Positions 1-9,036 of a DNA stretch of 64,000 nt are shown here, in pieces. Within the stretch, counting starts at the first letter, position 1; every line of letters begins with the position of its first letter. Source of the stretch: Bradyrhizobium sp. CCBAU 53340 (GTDB taxonomy: Bacteria; Pseudomonadota; Alphaproteobacteria; Rhizobiales; Xanthobacteraceae). Under the pieces are notes generated by a model, which saw only the letters and a list, made by a program, of their open reading frames with translations, had not been told where the DNA came from and searched no databases. The stretch covers positions 2,356,001 through 2,420,000 of the forward strand of contig NZ_CP030055.1 of NCBI RefSeq assembly GCF_015291645.1. The letters run 5' to 3'. A program made the translations under genes and the position numbers.

Positions 1-825
1 GCGGAGACGTGAGAATAGCGCCAAGCCCAACCAACAAATTACTAAAGAAACCGCGAGATAGATCGCGGCTGACTCCCATGGAAACGGATGCCCAAATACG
101 AGAGCGCGCATCGTCTCTATCGGAATGGTAATCGGGTTGAAGACGACGAAGGATCCAAACGGTTCGGGAACGGACGATCTAGGGTAAAGAACTGGCGCAA
201 GAAAGAAAAGCACGCTGAGGGCGATCGGAAGGATCTGACTAAGATCGCGCACGAACACTCCTATTGCGGCAAGGATCCACGTCAGACCAAGGAGCATTGG
301 AATCATTCCGAGCAACGCCAGCGGTGACAGAAGCACGGTAATCGGTGGAATACCTGATGTTAATGCCGTAAGAAATGCGAGGAGAACAAGAGCAATAGAC
401 GCTCCTACAAGCGCAACAGTCACCGTTACGACCGGAAGCACCTCAAGGGGGAAAACAACGCGCGTCACGTAATTCTTGTTATCGAGCACCAGCGACGGGG
501 CTCGGGACACGCTTTCGCCAAGGAACTGGTGCACGATCACGCCTGCTAGGAAGAAAGCAGTCATGCTCTCCGAGCTGCCTCCGATGCCAGACCAGCGCGC
601 TTTGAAGATTGAGCCGAACACAAGGGAATACATTAGCACCATTCCAAGGGGCACGAGGACTGCCCATGCGATCCCGAGAATGTTACCGCGATAGCGGGAT
701 TGCAGTTCACGGCCTGCAAGGCGGCGAATCAAATGTCGATTTCCCCAAAGGGCCTGGAAGGCAGAACGCTTGCCGGCCAAACGAAGGTTGGCGGGGGGGG
801 GCTTAGTTGACGATTGTATTTCCAT
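1..825 (-). CDS. ABC-2 polysaccharide export permease (Wzm/RfbA-like), 3' end cut by window
   Basis: Membrane subunit of an ABC exporter that moves polysaccharide (O-antigen or capsule type) across the inner membrane with a Wzt-type ATPase. Reading the minus strand from ATG at 825 gives 275 codons with no stop before the window edge, close to the usual 260-280 residues, so little is missing. Visible features are an amphipathic N-terminus (LAGRELQSRYRGN), about six hydrophobic segments, and the family-typical LVFGSIF, DNKNYVTRVVFPLEVLPV and VRDLSQILPI blocks. GAGGGTGG precedes the start. The partner ATPase should lie just left of the window. Divergent from gmd, consistent with one surface-polysaccharide locus. 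Odd: a run of nine C (coding strand) lies at codons 9-11 (793-801). Confidence 0.9.
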   Translation of the reverse strand, partial: MEIQSSTKPPPANLRLAGKRSAFQALWGNRHLIRRLAGRELQSRYRGNILGIAWAVLVPLGMVLMYSLVFGSIFKARWSGIGGSSESMTAFFLAGVIVHQFLGESVSRAPSLVLDNKNYVTRVVFPLEVLPVVTVTVALVGASIALVLLAFLTALTSGIPPITVLLSPLALLGMIPMLLGLTWILAAIGVFVRDLSQILPIALSVLFFLAPVLYPRSSVPEPFGSFVVFNPITIPIETMRALVFGHPFPWESAAIYLAVSLVICWLGLALFSRLR

Positions 826-1292
826 TCGCCCACCCTCGTTCTTTCAAGTTGGCTGTTCGCCAGATGCTTTAGCGGTTGTGACGCAGCGCGTCAGCACCGA
901 CTGATGCATCCGCGTCCTTCTTATGCTTGGTGTGAGTAGCTCATTGTATATTGGGCTCTTGCAGCAATTTCAACCACGCAGTATCATTAGATCCAATCGG
1001 TAACTTCCGGGCGATTGCCATGGCTGGCCGGAGTTACCGTTCTGTCGGCTCTTGTAATCAATAATTGCTGTTGTCTCCGAGCGGAAGTCCTTGTCCCCGG
1101 CATCTTTGTCCTGCGGTCCAGAACCCACTAAAACTGAACTACGGTTCCCTGCATCCGAGTGGGCTTTCGGCAAAATTGGGATGCGCTTTTGATCAAGATT
1201 ATAGAATCTCTTGCTTTGAGCTGGTCCCTGTGATGTTTGCGGGGGGGGTATATGCGACACAATTTTTCAGTTACTTCAACGTTGGGGAATGA
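826..1292. other. Divergent intergenic region between export permease and gmd
   Basis: A 467-base spacer that must carry the promoters of both the minus-strand export permease and the plus-strand gmd operon. It is poorer in GC than the flanking genes. I see no convincing coding frame, no JUMPstart/ops element and no clear sigma70 box. A G8 run lies at 1241-1248, about 45 bases before the gmd start. Confidence 0.5.
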
Positions 1293-2381
1293 ATGACGGT
1301 TCGGGACAACACGCGGCGTCGCGTCGCCCTCATCACCGGCGTGACGGGTCAGGACGGGGCCTATTTGGCCGAGCATCTGTTATCGTTGGGCTACATCGTC
1401 CACGGCATCAAGCGGCGCTCGTCATCGTTCAACACCGCGCGCGTCGATCATCTCTATCAGGACCCGCACCTCCGCGACGTGCCATTCCTGATGCATTACG
1501 GCGACATGACGGATTCGACCAACCTGATCCGCCTGGTGCAGCAGATCCGCCCGACCGAGATCTACAATCTCGCCGCGCAGAGCCATGTCGCCGTCAGCTT
1601 CGAGAGCCCGGAATACACCGCCAACGCCGATGCCATCGGCGTGCTGCGCCTCCTGGAGGCGATCCGCATCCTCGGCATGGAGAAGGAGGCGCGGTTCTAC
1701 CAGGCCTCGACCTCCGAGCTTTACGGCCTGGTGCAGGAGATCCCGCAGAAGGAAACCACGCCGTTCTATCCGCGCTCGCCTTATGGCGTCGCCAAGCTCT
1801 ATGGCTACTGGATCACGGTGAACTACCGCGAAGCCTATGGCATGTTTGCCTCGAACGGCGTCCTGTTCAACCATGAAAGCCCGATCCGCGGCGAGACCTT
1901 CGTCACTCGCAAGATCACCCGCGGCGTGGCGCGGATCGAGGTTGGGCTGGAGCAGACGCTCTATCTCGGCAATCTCGAGGCCAAGCGCGACTGGGGCCAT
2001 GCCAAGGACTATGTCGAGGGCATGCACATGATCCTGCAGGCCGACAAGCCCGACGATTTCGTGCTCGCCACCGGCGAGACGCGCTCTGTCCGCGAGCTGG
2101 TCGAGCTGTCCTTTGCCCGTGTCGGCCGTCGCATCGAATGGCGCGGGAAGGGCGTGGACGAGACCGGAATCGATGCCATCAGTGGCAAGACGGTGGTGAG
2201 GATCGACCCGACCTATTTCCGCCCGACCGAGGTCGATCTGCTCGTCGGCGACGCCAGCAAGGCGCAGAAGGTGCTCGGCTGGAAGCCGAAACGAACCTTT
2301 GCGCAGCTCGTCGAGGAAATGATGGCGAGCGATCTGGCCGAAGCCAAGCGGGACATTGCGAATGGCAAGCGTACCGTTTGA
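1293..2381 (+). CDS. gmd: GDP-mannose 4,6-dehydratase
   Basis: Converts GDP-D-mannose to GDP-4-keto-6-deoxy-D-mannose in the cytosol, first step to GDP-fucose and GDP-rhamnose. The 362-residue protein has the Rossmann motif [15 protein letters not shown] (about residues 16-30), the RRSSSFNT signature of the family, a catalytic Ser/Thr-Tyr-Lys set (STSELYG, then SPYGVAK) and the [16 protein letters not shown] substrate block. Length is normal. TTGGGGA lies upstream of the ATG. The stop overlaps the start of fcl by about 20 bases, so the two are translationally coupled. Together they supply GDP-6-deoxyhexose for the polysaccharide exported by the neighbouring ABC system. Confidence 0.97.
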   Translation: MTVRDNTRRRVALITGVTGQDGAYLAEHLLSLGYIVHGIKRRSSSFNTARVDHLYQDPHLRDVPFLMHYGDMTDSTNLIRLVQQIRPTEIYNLAAQSHVAVSFESPEYTANADAIGVLRLLEAIRILGMEKEARFYQASTSELYGLVQEIPQKETTPFYPRSPYGVAKLYGYWITVNYREAYGMFASNGVLFNHESPIRGETFVTRKITRGVARIEVGLEQTLYLGNLEAKRDWGHAKDYVEGMHMILQADKPDDFVLATGETRSVRELVELSFARVGRRIEWRGKGVDETGIDAISGKTVVRIDPTYFRPTEVDLLVGDASKAQKVLGWKPKRTFAQLVEEMMASDLAEAKRDIANGKRTV

Positions 2382-3318
2382 GCTCAGCGGCAAGAGCGTC
2401 TACGTCGCCGGTCATCGCGGCATGGTCGGCAGCGCCATCGTGCGGCGGCTGGCGCAGGAGAATGTGAATCTCATCACCGTCGACCGGCGCGAGGTCGATC
2501 TCTGTAACCAGGCCGCCGTGTTCGACTGGTTCGCGCGCATACGGCCGCAAGTGATCTTTCTCGCCGCGGCAAAAGTCGGCGGCATCGTCGCCAACGACAC
2601 GCTGCGCGCCGAATTCATCTACGACAACATCGCGATTGCCGCGAACGTGATCCACGCCGCGCATCTGAACGGTGCCGAGAAGCTGATGTTCCTGGGCTCG
2701 TCCTGCATCTATCCGAAGCTCGCGGCGCAGCCGTTGCGCGAGGATTCGGTGCTCTCGGGCCCGCTGGAGCCGACCAACGAGCCTTATGCGATCGCCAAGA
2801 TCGCCGGCATCAAGATGGCGGAAGCCTATCGCAGCCAGTATGGCAGCGACTTCATCAGCGTGATGCCGACCAACCTCTACGGTCCCGGCGACAATTATCA
2901 CCCCGAGCTGAGCCACGTCGTCGCGGCGTTGATCCGGCGCTTCCATGAGGCAAAGCTGTCGGGCGCGAAGACCGTCGCGGTCTGGGGCACCGGCACGCCG
3001 CGGCGCGAGTTCCTCTATGTCGACGACATGGCCGATGCCTGCGTGCACCTGATGAAGACCTATTCGGGTGCGGAGCTGATCAACATCGGCACCGGCGAGG
3101 ACATCGCCATTGCCGAGTTCGCGCGGGTGGTCGCCTATATCGTCGGCTATCGCGGCGAGATCTCCTTCGACTCCTCGCGTCCCGACGGCACGCCGCGCAA
3201 GCTGCTCGATATCAGCCGCCTCGACAAGCTCGGCTGGTCCGCGCGGACCCCTCTTAAGGAGGGCCTCGCGCTTGCATATCGTTGGTACATAGGAGAAGCA
3301 CGGCATACCGCGGATTGA
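2362..3318 (+). CDS. fcl: GDP-L-fucose synthase (epimerase/reductase)
   Basis: Takes the product of Gmd through 3,5-epimerisation and NADPH reduction to GDP-L-fucose. Extended [17 protein letters not shown] nucleotide loop near the N-terminus, [10 protein letters not shown], the family-typical [13 protein letters not shown], then the YAIAKIAG active-site Tyr-Lys and [15 protein letters not shown] chose the ATG at 2362, with GGGA eight bases upstream; an in-frame TTG at 2356 adds only two residues. It overlaps gmd by 20 bases, indicating an operon. Length (318 residues) is typical. Nothing unusual. Confidence 0.96.
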   Translation: MASVPFELSGKSVYVAGHRGMVGSAIVRRLAQENVNLITVDRREVDLCNQAAVFDWFARIRPQVIFLAAAKVGGIVANDTLRAEFIYDNIAIAANVIHAAHLNGAEKLMFLGSSCIYPKLAAQPLREDSVLSGPLEPTNEPYAIAKIAGIKMAEAYRSQYGSDFISVMPTNLYGPGDNYHPELSHVVAALIRRFHEAKLSGAKTVAVWGTGTPRREFLYVDDMADACVHLMKTYSGAELINIGTGEDIAIAEFARVVAYIVGYRGEISFDSSRPDGTPRKLLDISRLDKLGWSARTPLKEGLALAYRWYIGEARHTAD

Positions 3319-3345
3319 GTTCGAGCAGGCTACTGACATGGCGAC

Positions 3346-4275
3346 ATGGAGCTTATTGGAAACGTTTGCGAAGGGGAAGGAAGAGTGGGCGGCGGAGCGG
3401 ACGGCGCTAGCGCGGTAATCGGTGGCAACGGGGTCGTAGGCAGCTACATCGTCGGGCATCTTGCGCGTCAAGGTAAGCTCGTTTTCGCGCTCTCGCGGTC
3501 GAAGAGAGAACGGAGTGAAGGTGAGTGGATCCGCGCAGATCTGCTGGAGCCAAATACGCTTATTCTTCCGACGTTCAGCACGCTCTACTGCACGGCCAAT
3601 GCGGTGCTGCTCGCTGACGCGCTTCCGTACCTTCTAAACCCCTCCGTGAAGCGTGTCGTCGCCTTTAGTTCTACAAGCGTATTCACAAAACAGGATACCG
3701 AGGTTGCCGCGGAGAAGGAACTGATCCGCCAGTTGCTCGCTGCAGAGCAAAAGATCGTGGCAGCTTGCCAGCAGCGCAGCATTGAGTGGACGATCTTGCG
3801 ACCCACACTGATCTACGACGAAGGACGCGACAGCAACATCACGCCGTTATCGCAGTTGATCCGCCGCTTCAGATTCATGCCGCTTGTCGGAGGTGCGCCA
3901 GGCTTGCGACAGCCCGTACACGCCGAGGACCTTGCGGTTGGTGCCATAGCTGCAGCTGCGAGCCACGCAGCGGCAAACAAGTTCTATTCGCTAGGAGGCA
4001 GCGAAACCCTCTCCTATCGGGAAATGATCGGCCGCATCTTCGACGCACTGCATCTGCAGCGTCGCTTAATCCCCCTACCGTCATGGCTTTGGCGTGCCGG
4101 CTTTGGTCTGGCGCAGCCGCTCTTTCCCGGCTCAAATGTCGCCATGGGCATTCGTATGATGAGGGACATGACCTTCGATTGCACACCCGCCGCCAGGGAT
4201 TTCGGCTGGAGTCCGAGGGCCTTCCATCCGATTTTTGACCAGTCCAGCGTCAGGCTCCTTAGCCGAGAGTCGTAG
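3346..4275 (+). CDS. NAD-dependent epimerase/dehydratase (SDR) protein
   Basis: Extended-SDR protein of 309 residues, probably acting on a sugar nucleotide; substrate unknown. It shows the dinucleotide loop AVIGGNGVVGSYIVGHL, a strand ending VVAFSSTSVF and the family-typical RPTLIYDEGRD and HAEDLAVGAIAAA blocks. The usual YxxxK is not clear: the SSTSVF serine is there but the expected Tyr-Lys is replaced (residues after TEVAAEKE), so it may act as a reductase-like or binding protein. It follows fcl by 27 bases, probably the same transcript. The start is uncertain: GTG at 3385 has a better ribosome site (GGGGAAGGAAGA) than ATG at 3346. Confidence 0.8.
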   Translation: MELIGNVCEGEGRVGGGADGASAVIGGNGVVGSYIVGHLARQGKLVFALSRSKRERSEGEWIRADLLEPNTLILPTFSTLYCTANAVLLADALPYLLNPSVKRVVAFSSTSVFTKQDTEVAAEKELIRQLLAAEQKIVAACQQRSIEWTILRPTLIYDEGRDSNITPLSQLIRRFRFMPLVGGAPGLRQPVHAEDLAVGAIAAAASHAAANKFYSLGGSETLSYREMIGRIFDALHLQRRLIPLPSWLWRAGFGLAQPLFPGSNVAMGIRMMRDMTFDCTPAARDFGWSPRAFHPIFDQSSVRLLSRES

Positions 4276-4688
4276 CCTGCTCAGGCCGCTGCCGCACGGC
4301 TGTGGTGGTTTTGGCAATACTGACGACCTACGGCTACTCCGGCGAGGTGCTGTGCGAGGTCGGCTGAGTGTCCCTCTTACCAATTCTTCGAGGAGGAGCT
4401 ATTCCAGAGTCGCTTGCTGTTCGGCTGCACCCGCTGACCCGGTGGCACCAAGCAAAAGTTAGAAGCGAGGCACCAAGGGAGTCGATCTACCGCCAATCGA
4501 GAGACCGAGCAGATCGCAACCTCTGAGACGCACCGCCCTAAAGACTGTGCTATATTGCTAAGGCCGGGGAATTCCGTTTAAATTAATCCGTCGAGGTTTA
4601 TTATAGGCTCCGAATAGCCTAGGTTGTGCAACTGTCTATACTCACAGTTGATTTGCAAACTTTGGTGTCGACGCTCTGGAGGATTATA
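4276..4688. other. Gene-free spacer, low GC near its right end
   Basis: About 410 bases between the SDR gene and the first beta-helix gene. No credible frame on either strand. The last 140 bases are AT-rich and likely carry the promoter of the beta-helix gene, but I cannot fix its boxes. Confidence 0.4.
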
Positions 4689-5447
4689 ATGAGACGCACT
4701 GCATTCCTCGCTGTTGCTTTACTATTTTTGATGCCGTTCACAGTAGTAGCGCCTGCCAGTGCGCAGGCGTTTCGGACCTGGATTTCGGGCGTCGGAGATG
4801 ACGCAAACCCGTGCAGTCGCACCGCGCCTTGCAAAACGTTTGCCGGGGCAATATCCAAGACGGCCGCCTTCGGAGAAATCAATGTTCTCGATCCCGGAGG
4901 TTTTGGCGCGGTGACGATTACAAAGTCGATCACCCTCAGGTCGGATCACGTGGAAGCCGGGATTCTCGCGGCCGGGACCAACGGCATCGTTGTGAACGTC
5001 GCCTCGACCGACGTTGTAACGCTCGATGGCTTGGATATCGTTGGAGTGCAAAATGCGCTCAATGGCGTCCAGATCGTAGGATCAGGAAACATAAAGGTTC
5101 AGAACTGCCGAATCTCGGGCTTCTCGGGCAATGGTGTTAACGTGGTGGGGGCTGCTGGCGCTCGTGTCGTCGTTCTGGATTCAATCGTGACAGCCAATAG
5201 CGGCGGCCTAAACGTGGCAGGCGCTGGAGGAGCAGCCAATAATGGAATCTTGGTTAGGACGGTGGTTGACAATAATCCCTCCTTCGGAGTGTCCGTGACT
5301 TCGCCAAGTAAACTGATCTTGAGCGATTCCACGCTGTTAGGGAGTGCCGCAAGCATCGTCAATAACGGCGGCGCCACCGTTCTTTCTTTCGGCAACAATG
5401 CCTTCAACGGCACTGGCGCGCCGACGGTTACGCAAGCTCTTCGCTGA
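4689..5447 (+). CDS. Secreted parallel beta-helix repeat protein (copy 1)
   Basis: Exported protein of unknown activity, 252 residues. GGAGG lies just before the ATG at 4689. The first about 26 residues form a clear signal peptide (MRRTAFLAVALLFL...PASAQA). The mature part opens with a cysteine motif (NPCSRTAPCKTFAGAI) and then runs as short beta-strand turns such as GIVVNVASTDVVTLDGLDI, typical of right-handed beta-helices. It ends GGATVLSFGNNAFNG...LR. It shares this layout, including the C-x-PC-x-T opening and the C-terminal LR, with the gene at 7000. The pair brackets the GspC-like gene, so T2SS export is an attractive inference. No catalytic residues of pectate lyases are recognisable. 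Confidence 0.8.
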   Translation: MRRTAFLAVALLFLMPFTVVAPASAQAFRTWISGVGDDANPCSRTAPCKTFAGAISKTAAFGEINVLDPGGFGAVTITKSITLRSDHVEAGILAAGTNGIVVNVASTDVVTLDGLDIVGVQNALNGVQIVGSGNIKVQNCRISGFSGNGVNVVGAAGARVVVLDSIVTANSGGLNVAGAGGAANNGILVRTVVDNNPSFGVSVTSPSKLILSDSTLLGSAASIVNNGGATVLSFGNNAFNGTGAPTVTQALR

Positions 5448-6183
5448 ACTTCGGTAGGGTCTTGTACACACGATGTTGCGTTGTCGCACGCTACTTTCCG
5501 CCTCTGGTTGAATCGGAGAGTAGCCCGTTGCCACCGCAGTCAGGAGGCCGTGGCGGGCGTGTAGCATACAATTCCGACTGCTGCGACGCCTAGCTGGAGG
5601 TGTGTTGCGGGCAGCGGATCTTCAGCCACCAGCGGCGTCAACCGGTGTGCGTGCCGGCACCAAGTAAACAGCTGTTTCGGGGCAGCCCTTGCCGGCCCGC
5701 CTGATACTATCGTGTCCTCAAGATGTCCGGACCTTGTCGTTCTTCGAAACTAACGATGTCTCCTTGATCAATCCCGGCGACGCGCCGTCGCCTTTAATCA
5801 GCGATAGCACGCACCATTCCATACGCGATGTGAGGATGACATCTGATCTAACCCTCTGAGACTATCTTGCGAGACCGACATGCCGGTGGGAGGACAAGCC
5901 CTGACACGGCACAGCGATCGGCACGGATTGCCGTCGAGAGCTGTTGGGTCGTTCTCTTCGGACAACAGATCTAGTGCAGTGACTGCAGGTGGCGCGTGCG
6001 AGCCGACGCCGGGGGGCGCCGAACGTAGCCGAAGGTTGTGCGGATGCTGGGATGATTTGGAAGTACCGCTTGATGAGCGCAGGATTGGGAGTTACAAATA
6101 TGTGCTTATTTCCGGCTGTACTCGCTGCCATTTGGTGCTGGAGTCGATATGTGTGCGATCTAGTTGAGGGCTGACAACTAGGA
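5448..6183. other. Gene-free spacer (about 735 bases)
   Basis: Short frames here (for example plus strand 5989-6174) have no ribosome site, poor codon use and no recognisable similarity. I see no RNA gene, repeat or IS end. It may hold the promoter of the GspC-like gene. Confidence 0.4.
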
Positions 6184-6870
6184 ATGTCATTTTCCGTGAT
6201 CAAGATTATTTCTGTCTTGAGACATATCCAGATCATCTGCGTAACAGTCGTTGCGCTGCTGTGGGGGGAACAAACAGCAACTGCTGCCCTGCAGGAAGCG
6301 GCGGTCGACTTTCACGTACCGGTCGCCCCTTCGGCGACGTCGCCCACGTTCGGCGACCAGCAGCGACCTAATTCAACGGAAAGCGCGCGATCTTCGACAT
6401 GGCGCTCAAGAACGTTCTCAGGGAATCCACTTTGGGGGATCCCACTTAGTGTGCTGACCACGACAAGGGAACGCCCCATCTTCTCGCCGTCGCGCCGCCC
6501 CCCCGAACTAAGAGTGCCTGTCGCGGTTCGGCCTCCCCCTGCCCAGGAGCCGCAACCAGTCATTCCGGATAAACCGAACCTGGCCCTCCTTGGTACCGTT
6601 TCAGGAGGCGATGAAGGTATAGCGGTGTTCATCGATACGGTGACCAGAAATATTGTGCGGCTCCGATCAGGGGAAGCTCATTCAGCATGGGTGTTAGAAT
6701 CTGTAGCAGGGAGGTCCGTAACGATGCAGAAGGGGCCGGCAAGGGAGACGCTGGTTCTTCAAAAATTGGGAGACCAAACAGTTACGAAATCTGCTCGACC
6801 ACCCTCAATGAGTGGACCCCTGACGAGACAGGATGATGAGATCGCGCCGAGTGGAATCGATATGCGTTGA
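6184..6870 (+). CDS. GspC/GspN-like T2SS inner-membrane protein (orphan)
   Basis: Likely the clamp protein of the type II secretion system that links the inner-membrane platform to the GspD secretin. Of 228 residues, about 12-34 form one membrane segment, followed by a proline-rich periplasmic linker and a small beta domain resembling the homology region of GspC/PilP (NLALLGTVSGGDEGIAVFID, then LRSGEAHSAWVLESVAGRSV). The block NPLWGIPLS...RERPIFSPSRRPP is typical of rhizobial GspC/N-like proteins. No C-terminal PDZ or coiled-coil domain is present. The main gsp cluster, which lacks a gspC, starts 5.7 kb away beyond two insertion elements. Start: AGGA before ATG. Confidence 0.7.
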   Translation: MSFSVIKIISVLRHIQIICVTVVALLWGEQTATAALQEAAVDFHVPVAPSATSPTFGDQQRPNSTESARSSTWRSRTFSGNPLWGIPLSVLTTTRERPIFSPSRRPPELRVPVAVRPPPAQEPQPVIPDKPNLALLGTVSGGDEGIAVFIDTVTRNIVRLRSGEAHSAWVLESVAGRSVTMQKGPARETLVLQKLGDQTVTKSARPPSMSGPLTRQDDEIAPSGIDMR

Positions 6871-6999
6871 CTATTGCTCGCTCCCATTTTGCTGCTCGAA
6901 GTAGCGATTTCATCTAGTGGCTCTATCAGTATTTGTTGCTGCACACGATAGTCATGGTTCGGCTGCCGATAGGCGGCAGCCTTTTCGGGGAGAAAGTCG

Positions 7000-7959
7000 A
7001 TGTCAAAGAAAGTTTTGCCGCGAGTTATTCTTGGAATAAGTATGTTGTCTGCAGCTCCTGCCTTTGCTCTCTCGACCCAAGTCTACGTAGCAAAAAGTGG
7101 AACCGATTCTGGGACCTGCGCCTCGGAGGCTTCGCCGTGTGCCACTCTTACTTTTGCTTTAACCCAAGTGTCGCCAAACGGTCAGATCGTCATCACAGAG
7201 TCGGGAATTTACGACCCCATCTCGGTGACAAATCCCGTTAGCATTTATCCTGACAAGGGAGCAAAGCCGCTTATCTATGCGACGAGCTCATCTCCTGCGG
7301 TTTTGGTCAACATGAGCTCGCCCACGACGTCGGATTTCAAACTGATCGATGTTTCCGTCGTCGGTATATCGGGCGCCAACAATGGAATCCAAGTGGATGC
7401 GGCGCGGCGGATAGAATTGAATGGCGTCTCCGTTCGTGGGTTCGCAGGGAATGCGATTTTAGTCGATCCGAGCGGCAGCAATATTGATGTGCAGATGCAC
7501 GCTGTTACCGTCTCGGGCAATAGCGGCCATTGCATGTGGTTTCACCCTACAGGCTCGGCGACAACGAACGCAGTCATTCGAGATAGTCGTATAGATCATT
7601 GTGGTGGGCAGGGTATCCGAACCGACGCTACCGGTACGAGTGGCTCCGGTTTTCTTCAGACTCATATCTTCGGAACATCTATCGCTTACATCAATTTGAC
7701 CGCTGTTTCCTCAATCAATACATCGGGCACATTCCAAAGCAACGTTCTGCTAGAGAATTCCAATATCCAGTACACTTCGAATGTTGCCGTTTCGGCAAAC
7801 GGACCCTCTGCATTTCTCCACTTGAGAAACTCGGCCATTATGAATACGAACACTGCCGTTTCCGCATCGAATGGCGGAACTGTGTTTTCCTACGGCGACA
7901 ACGTCATCAACTTCAATGCGTCGGCGGGATCAACTCCGATTTCGTCGCCGCTCCGATAA
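7000..7959 (+). CDS. Secreted parallel beta-helix repeat protein (copy 2)
   Basis: Exported beta-helix protein of 319 residues, activity unknown. GGGGAGAAAG precedes the ATG. The signal peptide ends near AAPAFALS (about residue 24). The mature chain begins with a cysteine motif (GTDSGTCASEASPCATLTFAL), then beta-helix coils such as GIQVDAARRIELNGVSVRGF. The end, NGGTVFSYGDNVINFN...LR, matches the end of the protein at 4689, so they are distant paralogues. It sits next to the GspC-like gene, and lower GC than the gsp cluster suggests separate ancestry. A possible hairpin terminator follows at 7977-8006. Confidence 0.8.
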   Translation: MSKKVLPRVILGISMLSAAPAFALSTQVYVAKSGTDSGTCASEASPCATLTFALTQVSPNGQIVITESGIYDPISVTNPVSIYPDKGAKPLIYATSSSPAVLVNMSSPTTSDFKLIDVSVVGISGANNGIQVDAARRIELNGVSVRGFAGNAILVDPSGSNIDVQMHAVTVSGNSGHCMWFHPTGSATTNAVIRDSRIDHCGGQGIRTDATGTSGSGFLQTHIFGTSIAYINLTAVSSINTSGTFQSNVLLENSNIQYTSNVAVSANGPSAFLHLRNSAIMNTNTAVSASNGGTVFSYGDNVINFNASAGSTPISSPLR

Positions 7960-7976
7960 CCGAGCAAACTTAAGCT

Positions 7977-8006
7977 TCCGGGGGCAAGAATGAGTTGTCC
8001 CCCGGA
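7977..8006 (+). terminator. Possible hairpin terminator after beta-helix gene
   Basis: TCCGGGGG (7977-7984) pairs with CCCCCGGA (7999-8006), extended by AA/TT inside the stem. A short ATTTT follows a few bases later rather than a full T-run, so factor-independent termination is possible but not certain. Confidence 0.5.
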
Positions 8007-8344
8007 TGCAATTTTCGAGGAGTTGCTGGTCGGACGACTTCCGCCTCCAATGGATCCGGGATTCAGGCTTGGCTCGTTAACGCTTCGCTAGAAGGCCGAA
8101 TAGAATATTATCCACCTTTACCAGCATATCGGCCTAGAAAGGTTTAGGTAGTCTGGCTAAATAGCACTTCAGGAAAGACGAGTTCCCGATTTCTAACAAG
8201 AGGCGAAGCTAGCAAAGCAGGGCACACAATGTCGCAAAGAGATAACATCGTCATGCGTCGACTTTGAGCTGTCAGGTTTGCGTGCCTCCTCTGCTCTCAT
8301 CGAAGCGGGTGCTCTGGATTCTGTCATATCGCCGGCCTAGTCTT
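8007..8344. other. Gene-free spacer before the Sel1 gene
   Basis: About 340 AT-richer bases without a credible frame. It should contain the promoter of the Sel1-repeat gene. An in-frame TTG at 8264 would extend that gene into this spacer, but the added residues look non-coding. Confidence 0.35.
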
Positions 8345-8908
8345 ATGCTCATGCGGGGAACGAATAAGATAATACTTCTCCATGGATGCGATCCCGAGCT
8401 TCGGCGCCGAGCCGGGCTGCCGCCATGGGCCGGGTGGGCTGTCGCGGTGTTGCTGCTCTTGCTCGCGATCCCCACCCAGGCCCAATCGCTCGACCAGGGC
8501 CTTTCCGCATTGCAGCGGCAGGACTATGTGACAGCGTCCCAGGTCCTCATTCCGCTCGCCGAGCGCGGCAATGCCGCGGCGCAGACCTATGTCGGCTTCC
8601 TGTTCGAGACCGGACGAGGCGTGCCGCAGAATTATACCGAAGCTGCGATGTGGTACCGCCGTGCGGCAGAGCAGGGTGACAGCCGTGCCCAGTATTCGCT
8701 CGGGCTGCTCTACGACCGCGGCCAGGGCGTGCCGCAGGACATTGTCGAGGCCTCCAAATGGCTGAACTTGTCGACGGCCGCGTCACCGCCGAGGGTGCGT
8801 GAGTCCCGCGCCAGGATCCGAGATGCCGTCACCACCAAAATGACGCGTGGGGAAATCGCCCAGGCTCGCCTGAGGGCCCTGGAGTGGATGCCGAGCCGCG
8901 GGCACTGA
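8345..8908 (+). CDS. Sel1-repeat (TPR-like) exported protein
   Basis: Probably a periplasmic protein-interaction scaffold. From the ATG at 8345 it has 187 residues: a positively charged start, one hydrophobic segment (GWAVAVLLLLLAIPTQAQS) that looks like a signal peptide or anchor, then Sel1-type repeats with the hallmark AAxWYRRAAEQGDxxAQYxLG (copies near NYTEAAMWYRRAAEQGD and DIVEASKWLNLS). The start is uncertain: ATG at 8351 and TTG at 8264 are alternatives, none with a strong ribosome site. Sel1-like genes are common near rhizobial T2SS or cell-envelope clusters; its partner here is unknown. Confidence 0.8.
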   Translation: MLMRGTNKIILLHGCDPELRRRAGLPPWAGWAVAVLLLLLAIPTQAQSLDQGLSALQRQDYVTASQVLIPLAERGNAAAQTYVGFLFETGRGVPQNYTEAAMWYRRAAEQGDSRAQYSLGLLYDRGQGVPQDIVEASKWLNLSTAASPPRVRESRARIRDAVTTKMTRGEIAQARLRALEWMPSRGH

Positions 8909-8916
8909 GCCCGCGG
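8896..8916 (+). terminator. GC-rich hairpin over the Sel1 stop codon
   Basis: CCGCGGGC (8896-8903) and GCCCGCGG (8909-8916) form a perfect 8-bp stem whose 5-base loop holds the TGA stop. There is no T-run downstream, so its role in termination is unproven. Confidence 0.35.
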
Positions 8917-9036
8917 ACCAGGTCGCAAGCCTCTCCGGCAAAGACACCGAAAAGAACGCTATGCATCGGAGGTGACGCAGCCGCGCGCCTGCGCCGCAAC
9001 GACGATTCCGCGTGTGGCGCGGAGCCTTAGAGCGTT

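Noticed and set aside
88..327. Plus-strand frame of 79 codons at the left edge
   Set aside because: Antisense to the ABC-2 permease, which shows clear family blocks on the minus strand.
826..1292. JUMPstart/ops element before the gmd operon
   Set aside because: I looked for GGCGGTAG-type ops sequence and found no match.
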